A program made the position numbers and the translations under genes. This document shows positions 39,530 through 49,647 of a DNA stretch of 64,000 bases, in pieces. Under the pieces are notes generated by a model. That model saw only the letters and a list, made by a program, of their open reading frames with translations. It ran no database searches and was not told the origin of the DNA. The stretch's first letter is position 1. Each line of letters begins with the position of its first letter. The DNA is from an uncultured Paraglaciecola sp. (GTDB taxonomy: Bacteria > Pseudomonadota > Gammaproteobacteria > Enterobacterales > Alteromonadaceae), in NCBI GenBank assembly GCA_947498355.1, contig CANMKA010000003.1, positions 124,001 to 188,000 of the forward strand. The letters run 5' to 3'.

Positions 39530-40045
39530 TTATGCTTTTGCTTTTTTCGACAAGCTAAAGGTGTATAGGTACCCATAAATCGCGGTAAATAAAATACTGG
39601 GCGCAACTGTCAGCCATAGGTTAGGTGTGGCATTTAGCCAGTTAACGCTAATGACAATGAGCGCTTGAATTGCAATAGGCATGAGTGGCGCGATTACTAA
39701 GGCTGGTATGAGCTTTTGGCTAAAAAATCCTGCTGAGCGATTTAGAGCGTGTTTAAATGTTTGAAATATCGCGATGTTTTGTGGTGTTTTGGAATGAATA
39801 CTACACAGAATAGGTGTTATCAATACAAGTGATATGCAGTGGTTTCCATATTTAGCAATAACCCTTTCTAATAAATAAGTGAATAGTAGGGTAATGCTGG
39901 CACTTAGTGCGCCTTGCAAGAACGCTGAGCGCAATATTAGCTGCATATCATCTGTTACTAAAGAGTTCGCATAATAAGACCAAGCAAAGTAAAAGACGAA
40001 TGACACGGCTGCCGAAAGAATAAGGCGAATAGTTGAAGAAGACAT
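39530..40045 (-). CDS. Predicted four-helix inner-membrane protein
   Basis: 171 residues from ATG 40045 (MSSSTIRL, AGG at 7 bases); a TTG 39 bases earlier is in frame but weaker. Four hydrophobic segments are spread over the length (near 8-25, 42-60, 112-132, 143-160), with a basic C-terminus. No family recognised. It is convergent with folA. Confidence 0.65.
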   Translation of the reverse strand: MSSSTIRLILSAAVSFVFYFAWSYYANSLVTDDMQLILRSAFLQGALSASITLLFTYLLERVIAKYGNHCISLVLITPILCSIHSKTPQNIAIFQTFKHALNRSAGFFSQKLIPALVIAPLMPIAIQALIVISVNWLNATPNLWLTVAPSILFTAIYGYLYTFSLSKKAKA

Positions 40046-40199
40046 AGCTTGGCCTGTTGCTAGTGTTTTCTCATATATTACCAAGTACTTAGGATGATTG
40101 CTTGGTGTATCAGTGTTTGATGTTAGATAAATGAGATGTTGGGTGTGGAGAAATTTTCATCGTTCTTGCAGTGCATGAATTTGTGTCACTTTTATAAAT

Positions 40200-40226
40200 A
40201 AAAAAAGCCTCGAAGAGGCTTTTTTT
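40200..40226 (-). terminator. Terminator of the rpoS transcription unit
   Basis: A-run GCCTC, loop GAA, GAGGC T-run: a compact hairpin with T tails on both strands, 48 bases after the rpoS stop. Confidence 0.88.
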
Positions 40227-40273
40227 ATTTAAGTTGAGCTTGAATTAGCTCACTTGTCAGGGATTGCAATTAG

Positions 40274-41257
40274 TTAACTAAGCTTGTTAAATATGGCTTC
40301 TAAATCAAGTCCTTTATGGCCTAGCATGTCTCGTAAGCGGCGTAACGCTTCTACTTGTATTTGACGTACACGTTCACGTGTTAAACCAATTTCAGCCCCT
40401 ACATCTTCTAGCGTAGATGGCTCATATCCCATTAAACCAAACCGTCTAGCTAGTACTTCTCTTTGTTTAGGGTTTAGCTCTTCAAGCCAACTAATAATGT
40501 TGTGTTTGACGTCTGAGTCTTGGAGGTCTTCTTCAGGGCCGTGGCCTTTCTCATCAGCAATCACATCTAGTAAAACTTTCTCGTTCTCACCACCAATTGG
40601 GGTATCGACTGACGTAATACGCTCATTGAGTTTGAGCATTTTAGCAACATCAGCGACAGGTTTGTCTAAGTGAGTGGCTATTTCTTCTGCTGTAGGTTCG
40701 TGATCCAACTTTTGAGCAAGCTCTCTAGAGGCACGTAAATAAACGTTTAGTTCTTTCACTACGTGGATGGGTAAGCGAATTGTGCGAGTTTGATTCATAA
40801 TCGCACGCTCGATGGTTTGTCTTATCCACCATGTCGCATAAGTTGAGAACCTAAATCCACGTTCGGGATCGAATTTCTCAACGGCTCTGATCAAGCCTAA
40901 GTTGCCTTCTTCAACTAAATCTAATAAGGCTAAACCGCGGTTATTGTAGCGACGAGCGATTTTAACAACTAGGCGTAAGTTGCTAACTATCATGCGCTTT
41001 CTTGAAGCTTCACAGCCTTTTAAGGCTTTACGAGAAAAGAATACTTCTTCTTCTGCGGTTAGAAGAGGCGAAAACCCTATTTCTCCTAAATACAATTGGG
41101 TGGCATCTAGATTTTTCTTTTTTTCGTCTTTTTGAGACAAAATATCTTCGAGTTTGGCGTCCTCTTCTTTTTCTACTTTAGCGAGTTCAAGCTCAACTGC
41201 TTCTTCGATGTCTGGCAATAAATCTAGTGATACTTCGACTACTTTTTCTTTGTTCAT
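40274..41257 (-). CDS. rpoS: RNA polymerase sigma factor RpoS (sigma-38)
   Basis: Stationary-phase/general stress sigma factor. It is 327 residues long (E. coli 330). It has region 1.2 ([21 protein letters not shown]), region 2 ([12 protein letters not shown].. and [19 protein letters not shown]), region 3, and region 4 ending in helix-turn-helix [18 protein letters not shown]. The acidic/basic N-terminal stretch is lengthened relative to E. coli. It follows nlpD by 65 bases as in most gammaproteobacteria, where the main rpoS promoter lies inside nlpD. AAGGA at 8 bases supports the start. Confidence 0.97.
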   Translation of the reverse strand: MNKEKVVEVSLDLLPDIEEAVELELAKVEKEEDAKLEDILSQKDEKKKNLDATQLYLGEIGFSPLLTAEEEVFFSRKALKGCEASRKRMIVSNLRLVVKIARRYNNRGLALLDLVEEGNLGLIRAVEKFDPERGFRFSTYATWWIRQTIERAIMNQTRTIRLPIHVVKELNVYLRASRELAQKLDHEPTAEEIATHLDKPVADVAKMLKLNERITSVDTPIGGENEKVLLDVIADEKGHGPEEDLQDSDVKHNIISWLEELNPKQREVLARRFGLMGYEPSTLEDVGAEIGLTRERVRQIQVEALRRLRDMLGHKGLDLEAIFNKLS

Positions 41258-41322
41258 AACAACGGTTCCTTATCGGTAGAATTTTTATCTTCTCCTAAAC
41301 ATATTATTATTATTTATTGTTA

Positions 41323-42171
41323 TTATCTTTTGGGTAAGTACTTCTGTGGGTTGACTGACTTGCCTTTATATCGAATTTCGAAATGAAGCATTACCCTGTC
41401 TGTACCACTACTTCCCATAGAGGCGATGTGCTGACCTCGTTTAACCCATTGTTGTTCTTTTACCCTTATCTTACTGTTGTGTGCATAGGCAGATAAGTAA
41501 GCATCCGAATGCTTAATGATCACTAAATTACCAAAACCACGTAATGCGTTACCCGTATAAACCACTTTCCCATCTGCGGCAGCTAAAATTGGTGTGCCGA
41601 GTTCTCCCGTAAAGTCTAGCCCTTTGTTGCCATTTTCTTTATTGGAAAACCCTCTAAATACTTGTTTGGAGGTTGGCCAGTTCCAGTTCTTAACTTGGTT
41701 GGGAAAAATACCAGCTAAACGTACGTTTTTATTTTTTGTAACATTTTGATCACGTTCACCATACGCCTGCTTTTTAGGCTGGTCAACATCTTGATTTATG
41801 ATTGTTTTGGTGGTCTGACCTGGTCGGTTTTTTGACGCTTTGGGTTTTGTAACTATTTGACTTTTCAATGAAAGTATTTGACCAGGATAGATTGAGTATG
41901 GTGCTTTTATTTGATTGATTTTGGCCAGCTCACGGTAATCGTTGCCGCTATACCAAGCAATTGCAAACAAGGTATCTCCCTTTTTGACTACGTATTGATC
42001 GTGCTTGTAGTCTTTGGCACGGTAGTCTGAGAAGGTGGTTCCTTGGTAAATTTCTGATACTGGCGCCGGTGTTTTTCTTGCGCTACAGCTGGAGAGTATG
42101 ATTGCCCCAACTATTACGGCTAATACCAAGTAGTGATGCGTACCATTTACGTTTAGTTGAGGAGTTTTCAT
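41323..42171 (-). CDS. nlpD: NlpD-type lipoprotein, LysM plus degenerate LytM domain
   Basis: Outer-membrane lipoprotein that activates the amidase AmiC during cell separation. 282 residues. Lipobox LSSC with Cys near residue 29, LysM at about 58-102 (YVVKKGDTLFAIAWYSG), linker, and an M23/LytM fold at 170-282. The metal-binding His of active enzymes is replaced (NGNKGLDF), so the domain is non-catalytic, as in E. coli NlpD. The C-terminal FEIRYKGKSVNPQKYLP matches. It sits directly downstream of the DUF368 gene (2 bases) and upstream of rpoS. Confidence 0.95.
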   Translation of the reverse strand: MKTPQLNVNGTHHYLVLAVIVGAIILSSCSARKTPAPVSEIYQGTTFSDYRAKDYKHDQYVVKKGDTLFAIAWYSGNDYRELAKINQIKAPYSIYPGQILSLKSQIVTKPKASKNRPGQTTKTIINQDVDQPKKQAYGERDQNVTKNKNVRLAGIFPNQVKNWNWPTSKQVFRGFSNKENGNKGLDFTGELGTPILAAADGKVVYTGNALRGFGNLVIIKHSDAYLSAYAHNSKIRVKEQQWVKRGQHIASMGSSGTDRVMLHFEIRYKGKSVNPQKYLPKR

Positions 42172-42173
42172 GT

Positions 42174-43133
42174 TTAGCTAGCGTTTTTCTGACTGACTTT
42201 ATCCATCACTGCAACTAGTAAAATACCTACCAGACAAAGGCCAACTGCAAACCAGGTGTAAGCGTCTTGTCCGGTTAACTGCTCGAAAGTCGCGGGTAAT
42301 ACCTGATTCTGAACTAAGGGAATGATTTCTCCGTGACGGTTAATTGTGGTCTCTACTGTATGCTTCCAAGGCCAAACTTTATTTAGTGAACCCAGCATGA
42401 AACCCCCTAACAATGAGAGAGTTAGCCCTTTGTGGTGACTGAACATCCAGCTTAGTACATGAGAAAAACTCAGTAGGCCGATGATACAACCTGCTGCAAA
42501 GATACCTAATGTCGTAAGTTGTAGTTCTTTAATGGCAAGCATCATGGGGGCATACATTCCTAGCAACAACAGTAAAAAGCTGCCAGATATTCCGGGTAAT
42601 ATCATCGCACAAATAGCGATCATGCCAGAAGTAAACACGATAAGTGGACTTGTCTCAATCTGCGTGGGGCTGATAGTCGTAATCAAATAAGCTGCTATGG
42701 CACCAAAAACAAAACTGCTAACAAGTTTTAAATTCCAACCAGATATATGTCGTACTAATGACCAAACAGCAGCTAAAATTAAGCCAAAGAAGAAAGACCA
42801 AAGTAGTATTGGATAGTGTTCGAGTAAGTAGATAACCCCTCGAGCTACGGACGCCAGACTCAAAATTACTCCAGCAAATAAGGCAACGAGAAAATTACCA
42901 TTTATATAATGCCAAGCCGTCTTAATCCCATCAGAAAATATCAATTTGACAGCAACAGGGTTGCAATTTTTTAGGGAGCCAATGAGTTCTTCGTATATCC
43001 CTGTAATAAACGCAATGGTGCCACCTGATACTCCAGGTACGGCATCAGCTGCTCCCATTAGTGCACCGCGCAAGGCGATACCCACATATTGGCGAGCATT
43101 ACGTTGGCGTTTAGTGGGGTGTTGATTACTCAA
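42174..43133 (-). CDS. popT: DUF368 membrane protein, PopT-type undecaprenyl phosphate translocase
   Basis: 319 residues with about nine hydrophobic segments. DUF368 hallmarks: [28 protein letters not shown] at the N-terminus and the repeated [22 protein letters not shown]368 proteins (PopT) have been shown in other bacteria to recycle undecaprenyl phosphate across the inner membrane. The first ATG overlaps the pcm stop by 4 bases (ATGA), so coupling is likely. Placement here between pcm and nlpD fits an envelope role. The name is by family, not by test. Confidence 0.85.
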   Translation of the reverse strand: MSNQHPTKRQRNARQYVGIALRGALMGAADAVPGVSGGTIAFITGIYEELIGSLKNCNPVAVKLIFSDGIKTAWHYINGNFLVALFAGVILSLASVARGVIYLLEHYPILLWSFFFGLILAAVWSLVRHISGWNLKLVSSFVFGAIAAYLITTISPTQIETSPLIVFTSGMIAICAMILPGISGSFLLLLLGMYAPMMLAIKELQLTTLGIFAAGCIIGLLSFSHVLSWMFSHHKGLTLSLLGGFMLGSLNKVWPWKHTVETTINRHGEIIPLVQNQVLPATFEQLTGQDAYTWFAVGLCLVGILLVAVMDKVSQKNAS

Positions 43134-43768
43134 ATGATGTCTCCTGCGACTAGGGGGACGAACCTAACCGACTCAATGACTTTTGCGTCAAACTCATCAC
43201 AGTTGCGGGTGATGCAGTGCAACTCTTGATGGCTTTGGCCGACTGGAATAATTAATCTTCCGCCGTGATTAAGTTGCTCGTATAAACTGGTGGGCATTGA
43301 GCTTGCGGCAGCAGTGACAATGATGGCGTCATAAGGACCTTTACTTTTCCAACCTTGCCAACCATCACCATGTTTCATTTTTATATTGTGTAAATCGAGT
43401 TGATTCATTCTGCGTTTCGCTTGAAATTGCAACGCCTTAATGCGCTCTAACGTAAAGACTTGCTCGAATAGATGAGCGAGTATGGCGGTTTGATAGCCAG
43501 AGCCCGTGCCTATCTCTAATACACGCTGTGGAGCAATGTCTACATCGAGTAATAATTCGGTCATTTTCGCCACTATGTAGGGTTGCGATATAGTTTGTCC
43601 TTGGCCTATAGGCAGAGCAGTATTTTGATATGCCTTATGGCGAAGCGCATCAGGTAGAAACAGTTCTCGCGGAATGTTTGCAATAGCACGTAAAACTTGA
43701 GGGTTCCTAATACCCTCTCCATGCAATAATTGGGCTAAACTTTCGCCCTTACGGGATGACGATTTCAT
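43130..43768 (-). CDS. pcm: Protein-L-isoaspartate O-methyltransferase
   Basis: SAM-dependent repair methyltransferase for isoaspartyl residues. 212 residues. Motif [17 protein letters not shown] near residue 83, with [41 protein letters not shown] N-terminal region and DAIIVTAAA. It lies in the conserved surE-pcm order, 35 bases after surE. Confidence 0.96.
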   Translation of the reverse strand: MKSSSRKGESLAQLLHGEGIRNPQVLRAIANIPRELFLPDALRHKAYQNTALPIGQGQTISQPYIVAKMTELLLDVDIAPQRVLEIGTGSGYQTAILAHLFEQVFTLERIKALQFQAKRRMNQLDLHNIKMKHGDGWQGWKSKGPYDAIIVTAAASSMPTSLYEQLNHGGRLIIPVGQSHQELHCITRNCDEFDAKVIESVRFVPLVAGDII

Positions 43769-43803
43769 CTTAATTTGGTTCCGTTTTATTAACCACTGAA
43801 GGG

Positions 43804-44559
43804 TTATTTATGGTTATCTTTTGTTATCCAACTAGCTAAAGTGACTAAACTGTTGTGAGCTGTCATATCTATACTCAAGGGGGTAATTGAGGCATATCCA
43901 TGAGTGATGGCAAAAAAATCTGTACCTTCGCTGGCGTCAAGCTCTGGCCCCACATCTCCGTACCAATATATTTCTTTCCCATGAGGGTCAAAGGCTTTAG
44001 TCATATTTTCAGCTTTATGACGTTTTCCTTGACGAGTCACTTTTAGGCCTTTCAATTCGCTTGGTGCTACATCTGGTACATTTATATTCAAAATCTGATT
44101 GGCAGGCAACGGGTGTTGCGCTAATTTATCCACAATTTCGACTACAACTTGAGCTGCCGTATCAAAATTTTGCTGTGATTTACTGGCCAAGGATACCGCT
44201 ATTGCAGGTAAACCCATGTGCCTTCCCTCCGTAGCGGCAGCTACCGTTCCAGAGTATATGATGTCGTCGCCTAAATTCGCACCATGATTGATCCCAGACA
44301 CTACTAAATCGGGTTGCTGTGCCAATAGTTTATTGATACCCAAATGCACACAGTCGGAAGGCGTTCCGTTGACAGCTAAAAAACCATTCTCCATGTGTTG
44401 CACTCGAAGGGGCGTTTGAATAGACAAGGCGTTACTCGATGCGCTGCAATTTCTATCCGGTGCTATAACCGTAACCTGATGATTTTTTGATAGCGCAGCA
44501 TATAAAGTCGCTAACCCTTTAGCGAATACACCATCGTCGTTACTTAATAAAATTTTCAT
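43804..44559 (-). CDS. surE: 5'/3'-nucleotidase SurE
   Basis: Metal-dependent nucleotidase of stationary phase. The start at 44559 ([15 protein letters not shown]) is the family N-terminus and overlaps the truD stop by 4 bases; the longer frame to 44673 is not supported. 251 residues. The metal-site Asp pair is in SNDDG, then [22 protein letters not shown]. Confidence 0.96.
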   Translation of the reverse strand: MKILLSNDDGVFAKGLATLYAALSKNHQVTVIAPDRNCSASSNALSIQTPLRVQHMENGFLAVNGTPSDCVHLGINKLLAQQPDLVVSGINHGANLGDDIIYSGTVAAATEGRHMGLPAIAVSLASKSQQNFDTAAQVVVEIVDKLAQHPLPANQILNINVPDVAPSELKGLKVTRQGKRHKAENMTKAFDPHGKEIYWYGDVGPELDASEGTDFFAITHGYASITPLSIDMTAHNSLVTLASWITKDNHK

Positions 44560-45608
44560 AGATTGGCCTGAGTCGACCGAGAAACCTGCACAATCTCGCG
44601 CAGCACTGATGTGGCAAAGGTGCCGGCAGGTAAACTGAACGTTAAATTGAGGGTTTGACCATCTAACGTCCAAATGAAATCTTTGGGGAAGAGCCGAATT
44701 GCACGACGCTCTTGTTTTAAACCCAAGGCATTTAATGTTTGAGTAACGCTTCTATGCTTGTTACTCACATTACTCTCAAAAGACAGGGCGTCTAATTCGC
44801 TATCTAGTGGGCCTTCACCCCACATGGGAGCTGTGAGATATATATCTTGTGTACTAAGCCTATTGTTAATAGTTTGGTCGATGAGATTGGCGTTAAAAAA
44901 GCTTTTATTGCCAGCGAGTTGCATAACATCGCCCGTCATAGGTGTGTAATCTGGAAGGGCGGATAGTCGCTCACTAATATATTGATTAAACAGCCATGAT
45001 CGCAATGCAGAAATTGTCATTGAGCGTTTGTTTCGATTACGAATATTTTCGCCATTAATCATTTTTTCGGCGAGAGATAAATTTCCGCCTCTCTCGTCAT
45101 GGCGAGTATCACCAAATCTTTGTTGTCCAAAGTAGTTAGGTACACCTTGCTCAGCAATGGTTTCACACCTTTGTACTATGCCGTCCGTGCCGGTTAGATC
45201 TCGAACCGTTATGTTAAATGTGTTGCCTTTAAGCACCCCTGTGCGTAGTTTTTTATTGTGCCTGCTAGCACGCAAAACCTTTGCCCCAGGAACATCCAAG
45301 CGTTGCCAGTCTACTTCTGTTTTACCTGGCAGATGTACTCCAAACCACTGGTACGTTTTGGCATGTTTGTCTTTGCGTCCAGCATAAGTTACTGCGCGTA
45401 AGGGAAGTCCAGCAAACTGGGCGATTTTTTCTGCTAGATAAGCGGTGTTTAATCCAGTTTTCTCAATCCACAAGTATATGTGTTCACCTTCGCCGATAGG
45501 CTCGTATCCGAGTATTTCAGTTACTTGAAACTCATGTTCAGCGGCTTTAAATTTGCCCTCAATATCTAATTTAGGGTATTGAAATTTCCACTTATCTACT
45601 TCTAGCAT
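44556..45608 (-). CDS. truD: tRNA pseudouridine(13) synthase
   Basis: Makes pseudouridine 13 in tRNA-Glu. 350 residues. The catalytic Asp is in the [16 protein letters not shown] motif near residue 80. NYFGQQRFG and the TRUD insertion domain follow. The start abuts the ispF stop with no gap. Confidence 0.95.
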   Translation of the reverse strand: MLEVDKWKFQYPKLDIEGKFKAAEHEFQVTEILGYEPIGEGEHIYLWIEKTGLNTAYLAEKIAQFAGLPLRAVTYAGRKDKHAKTYQWFGVHLPGKTEVDWQRLDVPGAKVLRASRHNKKLRTGVLKGNTFNITVRDLTGTDGIVQRCETIAEQGVPNYFGQQRFGDTRHDERGGNLSLAEKMINGENIRNRNKRSMTISALRSWLFNQYISERLSALPDYTPMTGDVMQLAGNKSFFNANLIDQTINNRLSTQDIYLTAPMWGEGPLDSELDALSFESNVSNKHRSVTQTLNALGLKQERRAIRLFPKDFIWTLDGQTLNLTFSLPAGTFATSVLREIVQVSRSTQANL

Positions 45609-46094
45609 TTAGTCAGCCCGCTTGGTAAGCAGTACGACGGCATGGGTTGCGATGCCTTCTTTGCGCCCTGCAAATCCAAGTTTTTCTGTGGTGGTTGCTT
45701 TGACATTAACTTGATCTAGTTGGGCTTCTAAATCTGTGGCTATGTGCTGACGCATGAGATCTATGTGTGGCGACATTTTTGGAGCTTGAGCCACAATAGT
45801 TAGATCTGCATTACCTAAAACATAACCTTTTTCTTTAACTAATGCATAGACGTGTCTAAGCAACTGGCGACTATCTGCTCCGGCATAAGTAGGATCGGTA
45901 TCTGGAAAATGTCGGCCTATATCGCCCAGTGCCAGTGCACCAAGTAATGCATCGCAAAGGGCATGAAGGGCAACATCGCCATCCGAGTGGGCAATCAGAC
46001 CTTGAGAGTGTTCGATAGCTGTGCCAGCAATAATGATTGGGCCAACGCCTCCAAATTTATGTACATCGTATCCGTGGCCAATTCTAATGGTCAT
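45609..46094 (-). CDS. ispF: 2-C-methyl-D-erythritol 2,4-cyclodiphosphate synthase
   Basis: MEP-pathway enzyme. The start at 46094 ([16 protein letters not shown]) matches the family; an extension to 46139 overlaps ispD further. 161 residues. Metal ligands are Asp8 and His10 in GHGYDVH and His42 in [15 protein letters not shown]. It overlaps the ispD end by 11 bases. Confidence 0.96.
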   Translation of the reverse strand: MTIRIGHGYDVHKFGGVGPIIIAGTAIEHSQGLIAHSDGDVALHALCDALLGALALGDIGRHFPDTDPTYAGADSRQLLRHVYALVKEKGYVLGNADLTIVAQAPKMSPHIDLMRQHIATDLEAQLDQVNVKATTTEKLGFAGRKEGIATHAVVLLTKRAD

Positions 46095-46791
46095 ATGTCT
46101 GTCCAGTTTGTAAATAAAACTCAGCCAATAGCAGATCATCAGGCTGGGTGACTTTTAAATTTGATGGTTTGCCTTCAACTATCTTCACGGTGTTGCCAAC
46201 ATATTCCATCGCAGACGCCTCATCAGTTATACTTGCATGCTCAGCTAAGGCGGTTTCTAACGCAAGTATCAGTTGTTGGCGAGGAAAAAACTGTGGCGTT
46301 AGCGCATGCCATAGATTTTCTCTAGACTCGGTATGCAGTATGTATTTGTCGCTTGAACTCCGTTTCATTGTGTCTTTTACTGGCATGGCGAGTATTCCGC
46401 CAATTCGCTCTTTGTTGGCAAGGTCTAAAAGGTTATCTAGATCCTCTGCTGTTAGGCAGGGTCTGGCAGCATCATGTACTAACACCCAATCTTCTTTGTC
46501 GTCTAAATATTTGAGGCCTGCTAGCACAGAGTCAGCGCGTTCGGCACCGCCAATACAGGTATGTACTCGCACATCTGAGGCAATAGGAAGGCTACTAAAT
46601 ATTTGATCGTCTGGACTTAACACTACAATCACTCGACTAATGTTTGGATGGTTAAGCAGGACCGAAATGCTGTGCTCAATGATAGTTTTGTTGTGAATAG
46701 AGATGTATTGCTTGGGTTTGCTGTGTTGCATTCTTTTACCTATGCCAGCAGCAGGTAATACAACTGAATACTTGGGTGTGTGTTTATGCAA
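46084..46791 (-). CDS. ispD: 2-C-methyl-D-erythritol 4-phosphate cytidylyltransferase
   Basis: MEP-pathway CTP transferase. 235 residues. The nucleotide loop is [10 protein letters not shown] near residue 12, followed by the KQYISI segment, VHDAARPCL and [13 protein letters not shown] near the C-terminus. It sits 2 bases after ftsB. Confidence 0.96.
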   Translation of the reverse strand: MHKHTPKYSVVLPAAGIGKRMQHSKPKQYISIHNKTIIEHSISVLLNHPNISRVIVVLSPDDQIFSSLPIASDVRVHTCIGGAERADSVLAGLKYLDDKEDWVLVHDAARPCLTAEDLDNLLDLANKERIGGILAMPVKDTMKRSSSDKYILHTESRENLWHALTPQFFPRQQLILALETALAEHASITDEASAMEYVGNTVKIVEGKPSNLKVTQPDDLLLAEFYLQTGQTYDH

Positions 46792-46793
46792 TG

Positions 46794-47081
46794 TTATTCG
46801 TTCTCTGAGGGCAGTATGCGGTAGAAAGTTTCGCCTTTTTTTATAAGCCCGAGGCCATTTCTAGCGCGTTCTTCGGCAGCATCCAGACCAATTTTTAAGT
46901 CTTTGATTTCTGCTTTGAGCAAATTATTTCGTTGTCTTAGGCTACTGTTTTGTTCGACTTGATTCGCCACTTGCTGTTTTTTGATCATATAATCAGGCAC
47001 GCTGTTCTTACCAAACCACAATCTATATTGCAGGGCAATCAACAAACAAAGCAGTAATCCAGTGACCCATTTCATTGGCAA
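46794..47081 (-). CDS. ftsB: Cell division protein FtsB
   Basis: Septal bitopic protein of the FtsQLB complex. 95 residues: short cytoplasmic tail, one membrane helix (about 5-19), coiled coil (35-70) and the conserved C-terminal GETFYRIL. It is the first gene of the ftsB-to-rpoS run. Confidence 0.93.
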   Translation of the reverse strand: MPMKWVTGLLLCLLIALQYRLWFGKNSVPDYMIKKQQVANQVEQNSSLRQRNNLLKAEIKDLKIGLDAAEERARNGLGLIKKGETFYRILPSENE

Positions 47082-47449
47082 ATACTTAAATGAGATTTTA
47101 TAATATTATGCCGACCTTTGGTAATGATGGAAAGCTTAAACTGCTGTCGGTTTCGTTTATAGGTCGGACCTCGTTTGACAAAACAGGTAACAAATCTACG
47201 TGTGTATTATTAAACCTAATCAGGCTAAGGTTGTGTGGTTTTAGCGTTAAAATTGCTCTCGTGCCACTGAAATCAGTATTTCTTATTCGAATGCATTATT
47301 ATTTTTATACTGAAAGGGGATGGTAACTCGTCGAAGAATGAGTAAAATGCCGTCAATCCGAAATCCTATGCTTTTAAAGGGCGTGGTCTTAGTAGACACA
47401 TTAACTTCGGTTACACACACTCTAAAATTGAAATTAAAATTGGAACTTT
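47082..47449. other. Divergent promoter region ftsB/gnd
   Basis: About 370 bases with no credible gene. It must contain both promoters; I could not pick a convincing -35/-10 pair. Confidence 0.5.
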
Positions 47450-48904
47450 ATGAAAACTTTATCTGATATTGGCTTAATTGGCCTTGCCGTAATGGGTGAA
47501 AACCTAGTGTTAAACATGGCTAGTAAAGGTTATACAGTAACTGCTTATAACCGCTCTACTGACAAAGTAGAAAACTTTATCAATGGCCGTGCTAAAGGCG
47601 AGACAATTCGTGGCGCTTATTCAGTTGAAGAGTTGGTACAATCTTTAGCGACGCCAAGAAAAATAATGATTATGGTTAAGTCTGGCGCGCCAGTTGATGC
47701 AACTATAGAACAACTTCTACCATTATTAGATAAAGGCGACATCATTATTGACGGTGGAAATACTCATTTCCCTGATACTATTCGTCGTGAAAAATACTGC
47801 GCTGAAAAAGGTATTAACTTTGTTGGTGCTGGCGTATCAGGTGGTGAAGAAGGCGCATTGAAAGGCCCTTCAATTATGCCTGGTGGTTCTGCTGAAGCTT
47901 GGGCTGCTGTTAAGCCTATTTTCCAAGACATCTCTGCTAAAGTTGAAGACGGTTCACCTTGCTGTGATTATGTTGGCGAGAATGGCGCTGGCCATTTCGT
48001 TAAAATGGTACACAATGGTATCGAATATGGCGATATGCAATTGTTGTGTGAAGCCTACCAAATCATGAAAGAAGTGCTAGGCATGTCTGCTGACGAAATG
48101 CATGAGGTATTCAAAGAGTGGAATACGACTGAGCTAGACAGCTACCTAGTAGAAATCACTCGCGACATCTTAGCTTACAAAGATGAAGATGGCGGTCCAT
48201 TAGTTGAGAAAATTCTAGACACAGCTGGACAGAAAGGTACAGGTAAATGGACTGGCGTTGTCGCACTAGATTTGGGTGTTCCTCTTACGTTAATCGCTGA
48301 GTCTGTTTTTGCTCGTTGTATTTCAGCTCTTAAAGACGAGCGTGTTGAAGCGTCTAAAGTTATGTCCGGTCCAGCTAAGACATTTGACGGTGATAAAGCC
48401 GCGTTCATTGAAGATCTTCGTCAAGCAGTACTTGCAGCTAAAATCGTGTCTTACGCACAAGGCTATACTTTGATGCGTGAAGCAGCTAAAGAATTTAACT
48501 GGAATTTAAATTACGGCGGCATTGCTCTAATGTGGCGCGGTGGTTGTATTATCCGTTCTGCATTCTTAGGCAAAATCAAAGAAGCATTCGATAAAAATCC
48601 AGAACTTAACAATTTATTACTAGACGATTACTTTAAAGATACAGTTGTTAATGCTCAGCAAGGTTGGAGACGTGTTGCAATGAAGTCAATCGAGACTGGT
48701 GTACCTGCACCGTGCTTGACTGCTGCTCTTAATTACTTCGATGGTTACAGAACTGCTCGTTTGCCTGCTAACTTGCTGCAAGCTCAACGTGATTACTTTG
48801 GTGCCCATACTTATGAACGCACTGATAAGCCACGTGGTGAGTTCTTCCACACTAACTGGACAGGACGTGGAGGCAACACTTCGTCTTCTACTTACAATGC
48901 CTAG
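47450..48904 (+). CDS. gnd: 6-phosphogluconate dehydrogenase, decarboxylating
   Basis: Oxidative pentose phosphate step giving ribulose-5-phosphate, CO2 and NADPH. 484 residues. NADP motif GLAVMGENLVLNMA, GVSGGEEGALKGPSIMPGG, and catalytic Lys in GAGHFVKMVHNGIEYGDMQ near residue 186. The C-terminal FHTNWTGRGG matches. The ribosome-binding site is weak (GGAA). A strong terminator follows. Confidence 0.96.
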   Translation: MKTLSDIGLIGLAVMGENLVLNMASKGYTVTAYNRSTDKVENFINGRAKGETIRGAYSVEELVQSLATPRKIMIMVKSGAPVDATIEQLLPLLDKGDIIIDGGNTHFPDTIRREKYCAEKGINFVGAGVSGGEEGALKGPSIMPGGSAEAWAAVKPIFQDISAKVEDGSPCCDYVGENGAGHFVKMVHNGIEYGDMQLLCEAYQIMKEVLGMSADEMHEVFKEWNTTELDSYLVEITRDILAYKDEDGGPLVEKILDTAGQKGTGKWTGVVALDLGVPLTLIAESVFARCISALKDERVEASKVMSGPAKTFDGDKAAFIEDLRQAVLAAKIVSYAQGYTLMREAAKEFNWNLNYGGIALMWRGGCIIRSAFLGKIKEAFDKNPELNNLLLDDYFKDTVVNAQQGWRRVAMKSIETGVPAPCLTAALNYFDGYRTARLPANLLQAQRDYFGAHTYERTDKPRGEFFHTNWTGRGGNTSSSTYNA

Positions 48905-48920
48905 TTAAGCTTTAAATCTT

Positions 48921-48960
48921 AAAAAAATCCCAGTCTTGCTACGCATCGCTGGGATTTTTT
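48921..48960 (+). terminator. Terminator after gnd
   Basis: AAAAAAATCCCAG pairs with CTGGGATTTTTT across a 15-base loop, 16 bases after the stop. Confidence 0.82.
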
Positions 48961-49112
48961 ATGTCTTGAATTTGAGGTTAAAAGTACACTTGGAATTCTT
49001 TCAGAACATGAATTGATAGCGATTACTTAAATTGGGAATGACTCGAACTTAAGGTAGTTAAGTGGTTATAAGCATAAGATGCTAATATTTCAAGCTTGTA
49101 TGGTGTTTGTGC

Positions 49113-49140
49113 TTGAATCCCGTTAGGCAATAAGTATAAT
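49113..49140 (+). promoter_or_regulatory. Promoter of tRNA-Trp (secE-nusG)
   Basis: TTGAAT (49113-49118), 16-base spacer, perfect TATAAT (49135-49140), GC-rich discriminator ACGGCTCCC. The start would be near 49147, leaving a leader of about 98 bases before the tRNA. Confidence 0.7.
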
Positions 49141-49199
49141 ACGGCTCCCTCCTTGTTATTGACTCCGTGTTTTCTATCAGAATTAACGAATCAGCAAGG

Positions 49200-49228
49200 T
49201 TAATGTAACTAAAATTTAGTTACATTAA
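49200..49228. repeat. 29-bp perfect palindrome in the tRNA-Trp leader
   Basis: TTAATGTAACTAAA (49200-49213), one central A, TTTAGTTACATTAA (49215-49228): 14-bp arms with no mismatch. It lies 17 bases before the tRNA. The half-site AGTTACAT/ATGTAACT recurs as a hairpin at 49451-49472. Confidence 0.85.
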
Positions 49229-49244
49229 GCAGTGGTAAGATTTT

Positions 49245-49321
49245 AGGGGTGTAGTTCCAATTGGTAGAACGGCGGTCTCCAAAACCGACGGTTGGGGGTT
49301 CGAATCCCTCCACCCCTGCCA
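49245..49321 (+). tRNA. tRNA-Trp (anticodon CCA)
   Basis: Acceptor arms AGGGGTG (49245-49251) and CACCCCT (49311-49317), anticodon CCA at 49279-49281 in loop CTCCAAA, T arm with GTTCGAATC, discriminator G and an encoded CCA at 49319-49321. 77 bases. Its place just before secE-nusG is the same as in Vibrio and relatives. Confidence 0.97.
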
Positions 49322-49370
49322 AACACAAGTAAAATGCAGACTTATATTAGTTTGTACAGTAAAAGAATAC

Positions 49371-49496
49371 GTAGAGGTGGAGGGTGAGAACCTCCAAAGG
49401 GTTTGACAAATCGTCTGGAACGATTTGAACCGCGTTAGCGCCGCTTGCGGTCAGTTACATGGATGTAACTGAGATAATCCCTCCACCCCTGCCAAA
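49371..49496 (+). repeat. Multi-hairpin structure closed by a copy of the tRNA-Trp 3' end
   Basis: The 21 bases 49303-49323 (tRNA 3' end plus AA) recur exactly at 49476-49496, 173 bases downstream. The second copy also pairs with GTAGAGGTGGAGGG (49371-49384) as 49479-49492, 14 pairs with one mismatch and one G-U. Inside are CAAATCGT/ACGATTTG (49407-49427), ACCGC/GCGGT (49429-49451) and TCAGTTACAT/ATGTAACTGA (49451-49472). The whole can fold as a branched RNA or DNA cruciform. No ORF occupies it. Confidence 0.75.
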
Positions 49497-49647
49497 TTAG
49501 TAAATCGAACGATACTTCGAAGGTCGGGTAACCTCTCACTTCCGTTGATATGTGTTATGAAGGGTTCGAATCGATTACGGTTAGTTGTTTTGAGCGAGTT
49601 TGGTTGACCCAATTAGGTCAACTTTAGCAAGGATAATAAGGTTTAGC

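Noticed and set aside
47090..47326. A 78-residue ORF between ftsB and gnd
   Set aside because: Lies in a divergent promoter region, no ribosome-binding site, no family features.
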